DNA of 64,000 nt from Enterobacter_D sp963521185 (GCA_963521185.1 CAUQTV010000001.1:744001-808000); one strand, 5' to 3'. Positions 24,116-33,781 are shown, counted from the first letter of the stretch. Notes: generated from the letters alone by a model not told the origin. Numbers and translations: made by a program.

Positions 24116-26413
24116 TTACGCTATACGCAGCGAAGGTTGCGGTCGTGCGCGGGTGACGCTCACCGGGATCGACTTCGACGTTGGCGTGCCGGTACCGTCG
24201 CCAAAGCGCGAGAGCGGCACCAGCGGGTTGGTTTCCGGGTAGTACGCCGCCAGATTACCGCGGGGGATCGCGTAGGCCACCAGTTTGAAATCCTCGACGC
24301 GGCGCACAATGCCGTCGCTGGCGAGGGTTTCAATATCCACGCGATCGCCATCCTGCAAGCCGAGCGCGGCAATGTCGTCCGCATGCATAAACAGCACGTC
24401 TCGCTGACCGTACACGCCACGATAGCGGTCGTCGAGACCGTAAATCGTGGTGTTGTACTGGTCGTGCGAGCGCAGCGTTTGCAGCACGAACGGCGCGTCA
24501 ATTTCCGGGCAGACCGAAGCGGGCAGCGCTGCGTGACTGAATTCCGCTTTACCGGATGGCGTGTTAAAGGTCAGCGCCGCGGCTGCGTTGCCAAGCCAGA
24601 AACCGCCGGGTTCTTCACAGCGGGCGTTAAAGTTCTGGAAGCCGGGCAGGGTGGCGGCAATGTGGTTACGGATGAGATCGTAATCATCCGCCAGCGCCAG
24701 CCAGTCCAGTTTTTCTTTCCCTAATGTGGCGTGCGCAATATTCGCGACGATCGCCGTTTCCGAGCGCTGCCGATCGCTAAGCGGTTTACCGATGCCTTCG
24801 GAGGCATGCACCATGCTAAAGGAGTCTTCCACGGTGATGAACTGCCGCCCGCTGGCCTGCACATCCTCTTCCGTGCGGCCGAGCGTGGGCAGGATCAGCG
24901 AGTCCGTACCCGGCATTAAATGGCTGCGGTTTAGCTTGGTGCTGATGTAGACCGTCAGACCACAGCGGCGCAGCGCTTCGCAGGTGCGGGGCGTGTCGGG
25001 GGCCGCCGCCGCCAGGTTACCGCCCAGCGCAATCAGCACTTTTACCTCGTCGCGCAGCATGGCTTCGATGGCCTCCACCGTGTGGTGGCCCGGCGCGCGC
25101 GGTGGCTCAAAGTGGAAATGGCGGGCAAGGCTGTCGAGCAGCGCCGCCGGGGGTTTTTCATCAATGCCCATCGTGCGGTTTCCCTGCACGTTACTGTGAC
25201 CGCGTACCGGACACAGACCCGCACCGGGCTTGCCAAGGTGCCCGCCGAGCAGCTGCAAATTGGTGATCTCACGCACCGTATCCAGCGAATGCTTATGCTG
25301 CGTTACGCCCATGGCCCAGGTGCAAATCACCCGTTCGGCACTCGCCCACACGCTCGCCGCCGTGCGCAACTGCGCTTCGCTCAGGCCCGACTGGCGCTCA
25401 ATGGCCTCCCAGGAGGTGGCATCGATTTGCGCAAACCAGCCGTCAATCCCGTGGGTGTGCTGATTGATAAACGCCTCATCGAAAATGCCGGCTTCACCGC
25501 TGGCAAGACGCTGACGCTGGGTTTCCAGCAGAGCTTTCGCCATGCCGCGCACCGCGGCCATATCGCCCCCCAGATTCGGCTGGTAATAGGAGGTGCTGAT
25601 GGTACCTGCCATCGGCGTCACCACTTCGAGGGGCTTTTGCGGATCGGCAAAACGCTCCAGCCCGCGCTCGCGCAGGGTGTTAAAAGTTACAATTTTCGCG
25701 CCGTGATCGGCCGCATGGCGCAGGCTGTGCAGCATACGCGGATGGTTGGTGCCAGGGTTTTGCCCGAAGACGAAAATGGCGTTGGCCTGTTCGAAATCGT
25801 TAAGGTGAATGGTGCCTTTACCGACGCCTATGCTTTGCTTAAGCCCGGCACCGCTGGCCTCGTGGCACATATTCGAACAGTCCGGGAAGTTATTGGTTCC
25901 GAGCATGCGGCCAAAAAGCTGATACAGATAAGAGGCTTCGTTGCTGGCGCGTCCTGAGGTATAGAGTTCCAGCTGATTAGGGTTATCCATCGCCTGAAGA
26001 TGCTGCGCGATTAAGGCGTAAGCGTCTGGCCAGCTGATCGGTTCATAGCGATCGCGCTGGGCGTTATAGCGCAACGGCTGGGTGAGGCGACCCTGATATT
26101 CGAGGAAATAATCACTCTGCTGGTTTAACGCGCTGACGCTGTGCTGGGCAAAAAATTCGGCGTCCACCTCGCGGCGTGTCGCTTCCCAGGTCACGGCTTT
26201 TGCGCCGTTCTCACAAAAACTGAAGGTGCTTTTATTATCGTCACCCCAGGCACAGCCGGGGCAGTCAAAGCCACGGGCTTTATTCATGCGCAGCAGGTTG
26301 CGCATATTTTTGAGGGCGTTTTTGCTGTCAATAACGAAGCGGGTAGTGGCTTCAAGCGATCCCAGACCACCGGCAGCAGCGTGGTAGGGTTTAATGGCGG
26401 TTTTGAATTTCAT
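24116..26413 (-). CDS. FdhF/YdeP-family molybdopterin oxidoreductase
   Basis: A 765-residue molybdo-enzyme alpha-type subunit, similar along its length to E. coli YdeP (759 aa). It has FDCPGCAW (Cys51, Cys54), CSNMCHEASG (Cys179, Cys183), the MGD-binding GQNPGTNHPRML, LCPVRGHSNVQG, and the C-terminal molybdopterin domain with RSHDQYNTTIYGLDDRYRGV. There is no Tat signal, so it is probably cytoplasmic. YdeP in E. coli is linked to acid resistance; its reaction is not established. ATG 26413 follows GGAAGAACCG. It lies beside ydcI but transcribes as its own unit. Confidence 0.85.
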   Translation of the reverse strand: MKFKTAIKPYHAAAGGLGSLEATTRFVIDSKNALKNMRNLLRMNKARGFDCPGCAWGDDNKSTFSFCENGAKAVTWEATRREVDAEFFAQHSVSALNQQSDYFLEYQGRLTQPLRYNAQRDRYEPISWPDAYALIAQHLQAMDNPNQLELYTSGRASNEASYLYQLFGRMLGTNNFPDCSNMCHEASGAGLKQSIGVGKGTIHLNDFEQANAIFVFGQNPGTNHPRMLHSLRHAADHGAKIVTFNTLRERGLERFADPQKPLEVVTPMAGTISTSYYQPNLGGDMAAVRGMAKALLETQRQRLASGEAGIFDEAFINQHTHGIDGWFAQIDATSWEAIERQSGLSEAQLRTAASVWASAERVICTWAMGVTQHKHSLDTVREITNLQLLGGHLGKPGAGLCPVRGHSNVQGNRTMGIDEKPPAALLDSLARHFHFEPPRAPGHHTVEAIEAMLRDEVKVLIALGGNLAAAAPDTPRTCEALRRCGLTVYISTKLNRSHLMPGTDSLILPTLGRTEEDVQASGRQFITVEDSFSMVHASEGIGKPLSDRQRSETAIVANIAHATLGKEKLDWLALADDYDLIRNHIAATLPGFQNFNARCEEPGGFWLGNAAAALTFNTPSGKAEFSHAALPASVCPEIDAPFVLQTLRSHDQYNTTIYGLDDRYRGVYGQRDVLFMHADDIAALGLQDGDRVDIETLASDGIVRRVEDFKLVAYAIPRGNLAAYYPETNPLVPLSRFGDGTGTPTSKSIPVSVTRARPQPSLRIA

Positions 26414-26571
26414 CGGTTCTTCCAGACAGCGGGTTGCTCGGGTTTGAGTATAAACGTCGTAACAACAACCCTTAATCAACAACCTATTTTTATCACACAA
26501 TTAACGAAATTGTTACCGTTTGCGCAACAGGAAGAGCGATGTGCGTGCCGGAGGTGGCTCCGGCGGCGGGG

Positions 26572-27495
26572 TTAGTCAGGCATGGATTTACGAATAGCGC
26601 CGAGCAGGGTTTGCGCCCCCGTAGAGAGCGGTGCATCAATGCGGGTGATGATACCAATCGGTTCGCCCGCGCCGTGCGCCGGGACCGGCAGCGCGGTAAG
26701 CGTGCCCTGACGGAGGTCGTTTTTGACCGCCCCGGACGGCACAAACCAGATGTAATCATACTCCAGCGTCAGCTGGCGCGAGAGCGACGCCGACAGCGTT
26801 TCGACACAGCCCGACGGCAGCGTGCAGCCCTGCGACGCCAGCAGCGCTTCGGTGTGCTGGCGGGGGGCGGTACCCTGCGGCAGTACCACCAGCGGCCACT
26901 CCATAACGCGGCTTAGCGTCACGGTATCTTTTAATAAAGGATGGCTGGGACGCACCACCACTTTTAAGGATTCCAGGAACAACAGTTCGTAATTAAGCCC
27001 GCTCATCAGTTCCGGATCGGACATGCGACCAATGCCAATATCCAGCTCGCCGGTCTTTAATCCGGCCAGCAGCATTGGGTTGTTCATCGTCGCCACCTGG
27101 AGGGTAATGTCAGGCAGATGCGGATGAAACTCGCCGATCACCGTCGGCAAAATACCGAGCGCCGCAGTGGGCAGCGTACCAATACGCACCACATCGCTGT
27201 TTATCCCCTCCTGGCGGGAAAACGACTGTCCGGCGGTGTTGAGCGCGTCAAGCACGCGCACGGCATGGGTTAAGAACTGCTCGCCCACCAGCGTGAGCTG
27301 CGCGCCCATGCGCCCTCGCTCAAAGAGGCGCGTACCGGTCAGTTGCTCAAGTTCATTGAGGGTTTTCGACAACGCCGGTTGACTAAGGTTAAGGGTTTCA
27401 GCCGCACGCCCCAGTGTTCCCTGTTGAGCGACGGCGACGAATGTATGAAGATGGCGCAAGCGGATGCGCTGACTGAACAGACCATTTTTTTCCAT
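26572..27495 (-). CDS. ydcI: LysR-family regulator YdcI
   Basis: 307 residues, the same length as E. coli YdcI and nearly identical in the first 70. The HTH is at residues about 15-72 (LRHLHTFVAVAQQGTLGRAAETLNLSQPALSK) and the ligand-binding domain follows. YdcI affects acid-stress and envelope-related phenotypes in Salmonella and E. coli. It is divergent from ydcJ; the intergenic region has an AAGTT/AACTT dyad upstream of its start, suggesting autoregulation. Confidence 0.95.
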   Translation of the reverse strand: MEKNGLFSQRIRLRHLHTFVAVAQQGTLGRAAETLNLSQPALSKTLNELEQLTGTRLFERGRMGAQLTLVGEQFLTHAVRVLDALNTAGQSFSRQEGINSDVVRIGTLPTAALGILPTVIGEFHPHLPDITLQVATMNNPMLLAGLKTGELDIGIGRMSDPELMSGLNYELLFLESLKVVVRPSHPLLKDTVTLSRVMEWPLVVLPQGTAPRQHTEALLASQGCTLPSGCVETLSASLSRQLTLEYDYIWFVPSGAVKNDLRQGTLTALPVPAHGAGEPIGIITRIDAPLSTGAQTLLGAIRKSMPD

Positions 27496-27531
27496 AAGTG
27501 ATGTTAAAAACAGAGCGCCGTGAATGACAAG

Positions 27532-27558
27532 ATAAGTTGTTTAATATTGATAACTTGC
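27532..27558. promoter_or_regulatory. LysR-type dyad in the ydcI/ydcJ intergenic region
   Basis: AAGTT (27534-27538) and AACTT (27552-27556) form an interrupted dyad in an AT-rich context, 39-61 bp upstream of the ydcI start. Symmetric AT-rich motifs of this kind are typical of autoregulated LysR genes. Binding is inferred. Confidence 0.4.
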
Positions 27559-27729
27559 TAGCAAAATATTATTAACATCTAATCCATTTGACTTACAAAC
27601 AATTTTTTGCGGCGCGCCGTGCGCTTTACGCTCTCACGGCGCTGACTCACCTCACACTTTCTAAATTCTTCCCGCGCGCGCATGAGGGCTTCTCTACACT
27701 CCAGGTATAACCACCGGAGGCAAGACGAA

Positions 27730-29085
27730 ATGGCGAACAGCATCACGGCAGATGAGATTCGGGAAGATTTTTCGCAGGCAATGTCGGCAATGTACCAGCA
27801 AGAAGTTCCGCAGTACGGCACGCTGCTGGAACTTGTGGCGGATGTTAATCTCTCGGTACTGGAACAAAATCCCCGCTTACATGAACAGTTGCTGAACGCC
27901 GATGAACTGGCACGGCTCAACGTTGAGCGGCACGGCGCGATCCGCGTCGGTACGCCGCTGGAGCTGTCAACGCTGCGGCGCATGTTTGCGGTGATGGGCA
28001 TGCACCCGGTCAGCTATTACGATCTCTCCCAGGCGGGCGTGCCCGTGCACTCCACGGCGTTTCGCCCGGTGGACGACGCGTCGCTATCAAAAAATCCGTT
28101 TCGCGTGTTCACCTCGCTGCTACGTCTGGAGCTGATTGAAAATGAGGCGTTGCGCAAACAGGCGGCCGCGATCCTGGATAAACGGCGCATTTTCACCCCG
28201 CGCTGCCTGGAGCTGTTGGACAGCTGGGACAAGCAGGGTGCCTTCGCCCCCAGTGAAGCGCAGGAGTTTGTGCGCGAAGCGCTGGAGACCTTTCGCTGGC
28301 ACCGCCATGCGACGGTCAGTCATGAAACCTATCTCGCGCTCAACAATGAACACCGGCTGATCGCCGATGTCGTGTGCTTTCCTGGCTGCCATATCAACCA
28401 TCTCACCCCGCGCACGCTGGATATCGACCGGGTGCAGGCGCTGATGCCAAAATATGGCATTGAGCCAAAAATTCTCATCGAAGGCCCACCGCGCCGCGAT
28501 GTGCCGGTGCTGCTGCGCCAGACCAGCTTTAAAGCGCTGGAAGAACGGGTGTACTTTCCCGGTGGCGCGGCCGGAGAAGAGAAGGGCACACACAGCGCAC
28601 GCTTTGGCGAAATCGAGCAGCGCGGTGTCGCGTTGACGCCGAAGGGGCGGGCGCTGTACGACAGTCTGCTCGCTGAGGCGGGCACCGGCAAAGACAATCT
28701 CACCCATCAGCTGCATTTGCAGGAAGTTTTCCATCCCTTCCCGGACAGCGAAATGCTGCTGCGCCACCAGGGACTGGCCTATTTCCGCTACCGCCTGACG
28801 CCCACCGGCGAAGCGCACCGCAAGGCGTTTGGCCCCGGCGACGATCCCCAGCCGCTGATCGAGCGCGGCTGGGTGGTGGCGCAGCCCATCATCTATGAAG
28901 ACTTCCTGCCGGTCAGCGCCGCCGGGATTTTCCAGTCGAACCTCGGCAATGAAACACAGCAGCGTCGCCACGGCAACGCCAGCCGCGACGCCTTTGAACA
29001 GGCGTTGGGTGCAGCGGTCCTTGATGAGTTTGCGCTCTACCAGGCGGCGGAAGACCGCAGCAAACGGCGTTGCGGTCTGCTGTAA
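27730..29085 (+). CDS. ydcJ: YdcJ, DUF1338 2-oxoadipate dioxygenase/decarboxylase family
   Basis: A 451-residue cytoplasmic protein matching E. coli YdcJ (447 aa). Members of this DUF1338/HglS family are non-heme iron enzymes that convert 2-oxoadipate to D-2-hydroxyglutarate. Likely metal and substrate residues lie in GMHPVSYYDLSQAGVPVHSTAFRP (N-terminal His), FPGCHINHLTPRTLD and the Glu-rich central part. ATG 27730 follows GGAGG at good spacing. Divergent from ydcI. In K-12 the next gene is opgD; here a 4.7-kb accessory block intervenes. Confidence 0.92.
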   Translation: MANSITADEIREDFSQAMSAMYQQEVPQYGTLLELVADVNLSVLEQNPRLHEQLLNADELARLNVERHGAIRVGTPLELSTLRRMFAVMGMHPVSYYDLSQAGVPVHSTAFRPVDDASLSKNPFRVFTSLLRLELIENEALRKQAAAILDKRRIFTPRCLELLDSWDKQGAFAPSEAQEFVREALETFRWHRHATVSHETYLALNNEHRLIADVVCFPGCHINHLTPRTLDIDRVQALMPKYGIEPKILIEGPPRRDVPVLLRQTSFKALEERVYFPGGAAGEEKGTHSARFGEIEQRGVALTPKGRALYDSLLAEAGTGKDNLTHQLHLQEVFHPFPDSEMLLRHQGLAYFRYRLTPTGEAHRKAFGPGDDPQPLIERGWVVAQPIIYEDFLPVSAAGIFQSNLGNETQQRRHGNASRDAFEQALGAAVLDEFALYQAAEDRSKRRCGLL

Positions 29086-29126
29086 AACAGGTACGCTGAA
29101 GGGATGTGAAGGAACAGGACGCTGTC

Positions 29127-30635
29127 ATGGAAAATCCCTGCGCCCCGGTGGCTGAAACCCGCCTCGGCACTGTTATTGGTCTTAATGAAGAGGGCGTGCA
29201 CGTCTGGCGCGGCCTCCCTTATGCCGCGCCACCGGTGGGCGCGCTGCGCTGGCGTGCCCCGCAGCCGCTGAGCGCCTGGCAAACGCCGCGCGTCGCTGAC
29301 GCTTTTTCGGCCTCAAGCTGGCAGAACAGCGACTACTGCCGCGAGCTGGGCGGCGGCGATCCCGGGCGTTTTTCCGAAGACTGCCTGTATCTCAATATCT
29401 GGTCCCCGGCGGCGCGCACAGCGCCGTTGCCGGTGATGGTCTGGCTGCACGGCGGTGGCTTTACCATTGGCGCAGGCGGGCTGCCGCCCTACGAGGGTGG
29501 CGCGCTGGCACGGCGTGACGCGGTGGTTGTCACCGTCAACTACCGCCTCGGCCATTTGGGCATCTTCGCCCACCCGGCGCTGGAAGCCGAAGCGGGTGAA
29601 AAGATCTACAACTTCGCGCTGTGCGATCAAATTGCCGCGCTGCGCTGGGTGCAGGAGAATATTCACGCCTTCGGTGGCGATGCCGGAAACATCACGCTGT
29701 TTGGCGAATCAGCCGGGGCGCGCAGCGTGCTCTCGCTGCTGGTTTCCCCTCAATCCGCCGGGCTGTTTCATAAGGCGATTATTCAGAGCGGTTACACGCT
29801 GCCGGACACGCCGCGCGAGGTTGCGCTGGCAAAAGGCGAAGCGCTGGCCGCACATTTAGGGCTGGAAAACGCCACGGCGCAGGATCTGCGGGCGATCCCG
29901 GCGGAGGCGTTCTGGCCGCTGGAAGCCCCGCATAACATCGGTCCAACGCCGATTGTCGGCGATGCGGTGCTGCCGGAGCCGATGCTTGACGCCTTTTTTC
30001 ACGCCCGTCAGCACCCCATGCCGGTGATGATTGGCTCCAACAGCGATGAAGCCAGCGTGATGGGCGTGTTTGGCGTCGATCTCGCCGGGCAGATACGCAA
30101 GCTGCGGCGCGAGCGGCGTGTCGGCCTGGGGCTGATTAAGCTGCTCTATCCGGGGGTAAAAGGCGACGCGGAGTTAGGGCGTCAGGTGTGTCGCGATATG
30201 GCCTTCACCACCATGGGGTTTGTGGTGATGCAGGCGCAGCAGCGCATCGGGCAGCCGTGCTGGCGCTACTGGTTTGATTATGTGGCGCAGGCTGAGCATA
30301 AGACTTACCCGCATGGCGCGTGGCACGGTAATGAAGTGCCCTATGTGTTTGATACGCTCGCAAAAATCTCGCCGTCGAACGGCTATGTGACCCCGCAGGA
30401 TCGGGCGTTCTGTGCACAGGTGGCTGACTATTGGGTAAACTTTGCCCGTCACGCCAGCGCCACCTGTACGGTGCTAAACGGCCCGGTACGCTGGCTGGCA
30501 AGCGTGCGTGGAAAGGATCGTTTGTTGGCGATAGGTGTGAATAAGCATGCACAATTTAAGCTGATTAACCGTTTTATGCGTGCTCGCATGGCGCTGTTTA
30601 AACGCGTCATGCGCCACCACGTCAGTCTCGATTAA
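29127..30635 (+). CDS. Type-B carboxylesterase/lipase family protein
   Basis: A 502-residue alpha/beta hydrolase of the carboxylesterase B family. The N-terminal RGLPYAAPPVGALRW, the EDCLYLNIW disulfide-type signature, the oxyanion HGGGF, and the nucleophile elbow GESAGA (Ser about 194; the usual GESAGG ends in Ala here) are all visible. Glu of NSDEAS and His of PHGAWHGNEVPYVF complete a probable triad. No signal peptide, so cytoplasmic. ATG 29127 has AGGA 7 bases upstream. The last 14 bp overlap the convergent LysR gene. Substrate unknown. Confidence 0.85.
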   Translation: MENPCAPVAETRLGTVIGLNEEGVHVWRGLPYAAPPVGALRWRAPQPLSAWQTPRVADAFSASSWQNSDYCRELGGGDPGRFSEDCLYLNIWSPAARTAPLPVMVWLHGGGFTIGAGGLPPYEGGALARRDAVVVTVNYRLGHLGIFAHPALEAEAGEKIYNFALCDQIAALRWVQENIHAFGGDAGNITLFGESAGARSVLSLLVSPQSAGLFHKAIIQSGYTLPDTPREVALAKGEALAAHLGLENATAQDLRAIPAEAFWPLEAPHNIGPTPIVGDAVLPEPMLDAFFHARQHPMPVMIGSNSDEASVMGVFGVDLAGQIRKLRRERRVGLGLIKLLYPGVKGDAELGRQVCRDMAFTTMGFVVMQAQQRIGQPCWRYWFDYVAQAEHKTYPHGAWHGNEVPYVFDTLAKISPSNGYVTPQDRAFCAQVADYWVNFARHASATCTVLNGPVRWLASVRGKDRLLAIGVNKHAQFKLINRFMRARMALFKRVMRHHVSLD

Positions 30636-31473
30636 CCGCCAGCATCACCTCGCGAAAAATGGCTAAGCCTGCGGCCTTGCTGCGCGATCCCCTCAGCACC
30701 AGCCGATAGCTCGCCCCGGTCCTCACGCTGTGCGGCCAGGGGCGAAAAAGCCGCCCGGCGCGCAGATCTTCCGCCACCAGCGTCTCGTCGGCAATCGCCA
30801 CGCCAAAGCCCTGGATCGCCGCGCCGATGACCAAATCCATGGTGTCGAAGTGCTGATTTTTTCGCATAACCGACGGCTGAATAGCCTGGTGCGCAAGCCA
30901 CAGCGACCAGTCGGTTTTGTCGCGGGTCGGGTGCAGGAACGTCAGGGATTCCAGCGCCTCGGGCGGCGCGGCATCGTGGCTCATCACCGGCGTTAACGCC
31001 TCTTCAAACAGCAAATCACCGGCGCTTAACTGCGTGCCAAAGACAATTGCCGCGTCATACGGCTCGGTTTTGAAATTCACCGTGTGGTCGTTGGTGGAGG
31101 TGAGCGAGATTTGCAGATCCGGGTTGTCGCGTTCAAGGCGCAGGAGTCTCGGCACCAGCCAGCGGATCGCGCAGGTGGGCGCTTTCAGTCGGACCACGGT
31201 TTGCTGCGAACGCGCCTGCTGCGCCACGGTGACCAGTTGCTCAAACGTCGCTTGCAGTTCTGGCAGCAGTGCGCTGCCCTGCGGCGACAGGTGCAGTCCG
31301 CGCGCATGGCGCTCAAACAGCGGAAAGCCAAACCAGGTTTCAAGGGTGGCGATTTTACGGCTGACCGCGCCCTGCGTCAGGCAAAGCTCTTTGGCCGCAT
31401 GGGTTAAATTCAGGTGACGAGCGGTGACCAGAAACGCATCAATGGCGTTAAGGGGCAGGGAGCGGCGCGACAT
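30622..31473 (-). CDS. LysR-family regulator (GcvA-like)
   Basis: A 283-residue LysR protein with the N-terminal HTH (LNAIDAFLVTARHLNLTHAAKELCLTQGAVSRKI) of the GcvA/AmpR branch and a short effector domain. GGAG precedes ATG 31473. It is divergent from the aminotransferase gene, and the shared 112-bp region contains overlapping TTGTC/GACAA dyads. The likely targets are the aminotransferase and binding-protein genes. Effector unknown. Confidence 0.85.
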   Translation of the reverse strand: MSRRSLPLNAIDAFLVTARHLNLTHAAKELCLTQGAVSRKIATLETWFGFPLFERHARGLHLSPQGSALLPELQATFEQLVTVAQQARSQQTVVRLKAPTCAIRWLVPRLLRLERDNPDLQISLTSTNDHTVNFKTEPYDAAIVFGTQLSAGDLLFEEALTPVMSHDAAPPEALESLTFLHPTRDKTDWSLWLAHQAIQPSVMRKNQHFDTMDLVIGAAIQGFGVAIADETLVAEDLRAGRLFRPWPHSVRTGASYRLVLRGSRSKAAGLAIFREVMLAVNRD

Positions 31474-31494
31474 AGAGACTCCAGGTATGCGTTT

Positions 31495-31528
31495 TTGTCA
31501 TGGCTATTATGACAACAATTCGGTTGTC
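31495..31528. promoter_or_regulatory. Overlapping dyads in the LysR/aminotransferase intergenic region
   Basis: TTGTCAT-N7-ATGACAA (31495-31515) is a perfect 21-bp dyad. Its right arm is reused in GACAAC-N6-GTTGTC (31511-31528). Three half-sites with alternating orientation fit LysR tetramer binding and activation of the divergent aminotransferase gene. Confidence 0.55.
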
Positions 31529-31585
31529 CGCTCAAGGCACTTTTGGTTTGAATGGTTATGCAATTTTGATGAGGAAGGACAGAGA

Positions 31586-32755
31586 ATGACTTTGCGTACC
31601 CCGGTGCAAACCCGCTCCAAACTGCCCGACGTCGGCACCACCATTTTCACCGTGATCGGTCAGCTTTCCGCTGAGCACAACGCCATCAACCTTTCTCAGG
31701 GCGCGCCGAACTTTTCCTGCGATCCCGGACTGATTGCCGGTGTGACCCGCGCCATGCAGGCCGATCATAACCAGTATGCCGCCATGACCGGTTTGCTGCC
31801 GCTCAAAGAGCGTATCGCCGAAAAGGTCGAAAATCTCTACGGCACGCGCTATGACGTGGGCCGTGAAATTCTGATCACCGCCAGCGCCAGCGAAGGGCTG
31901 TACTCCGCCATTAGCGGGCTGGTGCATCCGGGCGACGAGGTTATCTACTTCGAGCCGTCGTTCGACAGCTACGCGCCCATCGTGCGTTTACAGGGAGCGA
32001 CGCCCGTTGCCATTAAGCTGACGGTGCCGGACTTCGCCGTCAACTGGGACGAAGTGCGCGCCGCGATCACGCCACGCACCCGCATGATCATCGTCAACAC
32101 GCCGCACAATCCCAGCGGGCAGGTCTTTTCGCGCCAGGATCTGGAACAGCTTGCGCACCTGACGCGTAACACCGACATCGTGATTTTATCCGATGAAGTC
32201 TACGAACATGTGGTGTTTGATGGCGAACCGCATCACGGCATGGCTACCCATCCGCAGCTTGCCGAGCGCAGCGTGATTATCTCCTCGTTCGGCAAAACCT
32301 ACCACGTGACCGGCTGGCGCGTGGGCTACTGCGTGGCACCTGCCACGCTGATGGACGAGATCTGCAAAGTGCATCAGTTCCTGATGTTCTCCGCCGACAC
32401 GCCGATGCAGTACGCGTTTGCCGAGCACATGAACGACCCGCAGACCTGGCTATCGCTGGCGGGATTCTATCAGCGCAAGCGCGACATGCTGCAGAGTCTG
32501 CTGGCAGAGTCGCCTTTACGTTTATTACCGAGCGCCGGATCATTCTTCCTGCTCGCCGATTACAGCCATTTCAGCGATGAAAGTGACAGCGACCTGGTTA
32601 AACGATTAATTGTTGAATGTGGGGTTGCTACTATTCCGTTATCCGCGTTTTATACCGATGGCACGGATAACAAACTGATCCGTCTCTCTTTTGCCAAAGA
32701 CGAGACGACGTTACGGGCAGGGGCGCAGGCCCTGTGTCGGGTTAAGCCACGCTAA
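31586..32755 (+). CDS. PLP-dependent aminotransferase (YbdL-like, class I)
   Basis: A 389-residue fold-type I aminotransferase, related to but distinct from E. coli methionine aminotransferase YbdL. SQGAPNF, NQYAAMTGLLPLKE, NTPHNPSG, SDEVYEHVVF and the lysine signature SSFGKTYHVTGWRVGYC are present. It transfers amino groups between an amino acid (perhaps Met or an aromatic one) and a 2-oxo acid. ATG 31586 follows GAGGAAGG; upstream in-frame codons overlap the divergent LysR gene. The downstream binding-protein gene starts 12 bases later, in one operon. Confidence 0.9.
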   Translation: MTLRTPVQTRSKLPDVGTTIFTVIGQLSAEHNAINLSQGAPNFSCDPGLIAGVTRAMQADHNQYAAMTGLLPLKERIAEKVENLYGTRYDVGREILITASASEGLYSAISGLVHPGDEVIYFEPSFDSYAPIVRLQGATPVAIKLTVPDFAVNWDEVRAAITPRTRMIIVNTPHNPSGQVFSRQDLEQLAHLTRNTDIVILSDEVYEHVVFDGEPHHGMATHPQLAERSVIISSFGKTYHVTGWRVGYCVAPATLMDEICKVHQFLMFSADTPMQYAFAEHMNDPQTWLSLAGFYQRKRDMLQSLLAESPLRLLPSAGSFFLLADYSHFSDESDSDLVKRLIVECGVATIPLSAFYTDGTDNKLIRLSFAKDETTLRAGAQALCRVKPR

Positions 32756-32767
32756 GGAGCGTTAAGC

Positions 32768-33547
32768 ATGAAATTAAAAGCACTCTGTCTGGGAATGGGT
32801 TTGCTCTGCTCGCTGTCGTCTTTTGCAGCCACAGAGTTACGTTACGGGCTGGAAGCGGAGTATCCGCCGTTTGAAAGCCGCAATGCGGCAGGCGAACTGG
32901 AAGGGTTTGATATCGAGCTTGGCAACGCCATTTGTACTGCCGCCGCGCTGAAATGCAGCTGGGTGGAAACCTCCTTCGACGCGCTGATCCCAGGGCTTGT
33001 GGCAAAAAAATATGACGCCATTAACTCGGCGATGAACATTACCGATCAGCGCCGTCAGAGCATCGATTTCACGCAGCCGATTTACCGCATTCCGTCGCAG
33101 CTGGTGGGTAAAGCGGGTAGCGGAATGGAAGCCACGCCGCAGGGGCTGAAAGGCAAAACCGTCGGCGTGTTGCAGGGATCTATTCAGGAAACTTACGCCA
33201 AAGAGCACTGGGAAAAAGAGGGTGTGACGGTGGTTTCATATAAAGATCAGAACCTGGCGTGGGCGGATTTGCTCAATGGACGCATTGACGCCTCGCTGGT
33301 GATGTCCGCCGCCGGGCAGGCCGGATTCCTCAGCAAGCCGCAGGGCAAAGGGTTTGGCTTTATCGGCAAGCCGGTGTCAGACGATACGATCCTCGGCAGC
33401 GGCATCGGTTTTGGCCTGCGCAAGGGCGACGACGCCACCAAAAAGCAGCTTGATGCGGCGATTGATAAAGTCCGCGCCGACGGCACCATCACGAAACTGG
33501 CGGCGAAATACTTCCCCGGCATTGACGTCGCGGTCAGCGCAAAATAA
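32768..33547 (+). CDS. Periplasmic amino-acid-binding protein (HisJ/ArgT-like), orphan
   Basis: A 259-residue family-3 solute-binding protein with a signal peptide cleaved near SSFA-ATE. LRYGLEAEYPPFES, FDIELGNAI, AALKCSWVETSFDALIPGL (disulfide Cys pair) and RRQSIDFTQPIY are typical of Lys/Arg/Orn/His binders. No permease or ATPase genes are adjacent, so it must share another ABC permease or act in sensing. AAGGAG precedes the ATG. It is the last gene of the aminotransferase operon, followed by a strong terminator. Confidence 0.9.
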   Translation: MKLKALCLGMGLLCSLSSFAATELRYGLEAEYPPFESRNAAGELEGFDIELGNAICTAAALKCSWVETSFDALIPGLVAKKYDAINSAMNITDQRRQSIDFTQPIYRIPSQLVGKAGSGMEATPQGLKGKTVGVLQGSIQETYAKEHWEKEGVTVVSYKDQNLAWADLLNGRIDASLVMSAAGQAGFLSKPQGKGFGFIGKPVSDDTILGSGIGFGLRKGDDATKKQLDAAIDKVRADGTITKLAAKYFPGIDVAVSAK

Positions 33548-33559
33548 CAGCGTTTTTTT

Positions 33560-33593
33560 CCCCCGCCCGACGATGTCCGGGTGGGGGTTTTTT
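33560..33593 (+). terminator. Intrinsic terminator of the aminotransferase/binding-protein operon
   Basis: A GC-rich stem (CCCCCGCCCG paired with CGGGTGGGGG, one G-T pair) is followed by a six-T run. Confidence 0.9.
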
Positions 33594-33781
33594 ATACGTA
33601 TCTTTACCTTCGATTCAGTCTAATCCCCTCGACATAAAAAATTCTGCGTTTTGTTCATAAGAACACCAACCAACAATTGGATTCTCAATGATTTTTGTCT
33701 AGAGTGAGCGTGCTTTTTCTTGCCGCTGTTTCGCAAAAGCGCGGGGCTCACTCACACGACCAAAAGGACGTTTTCTCAGGC

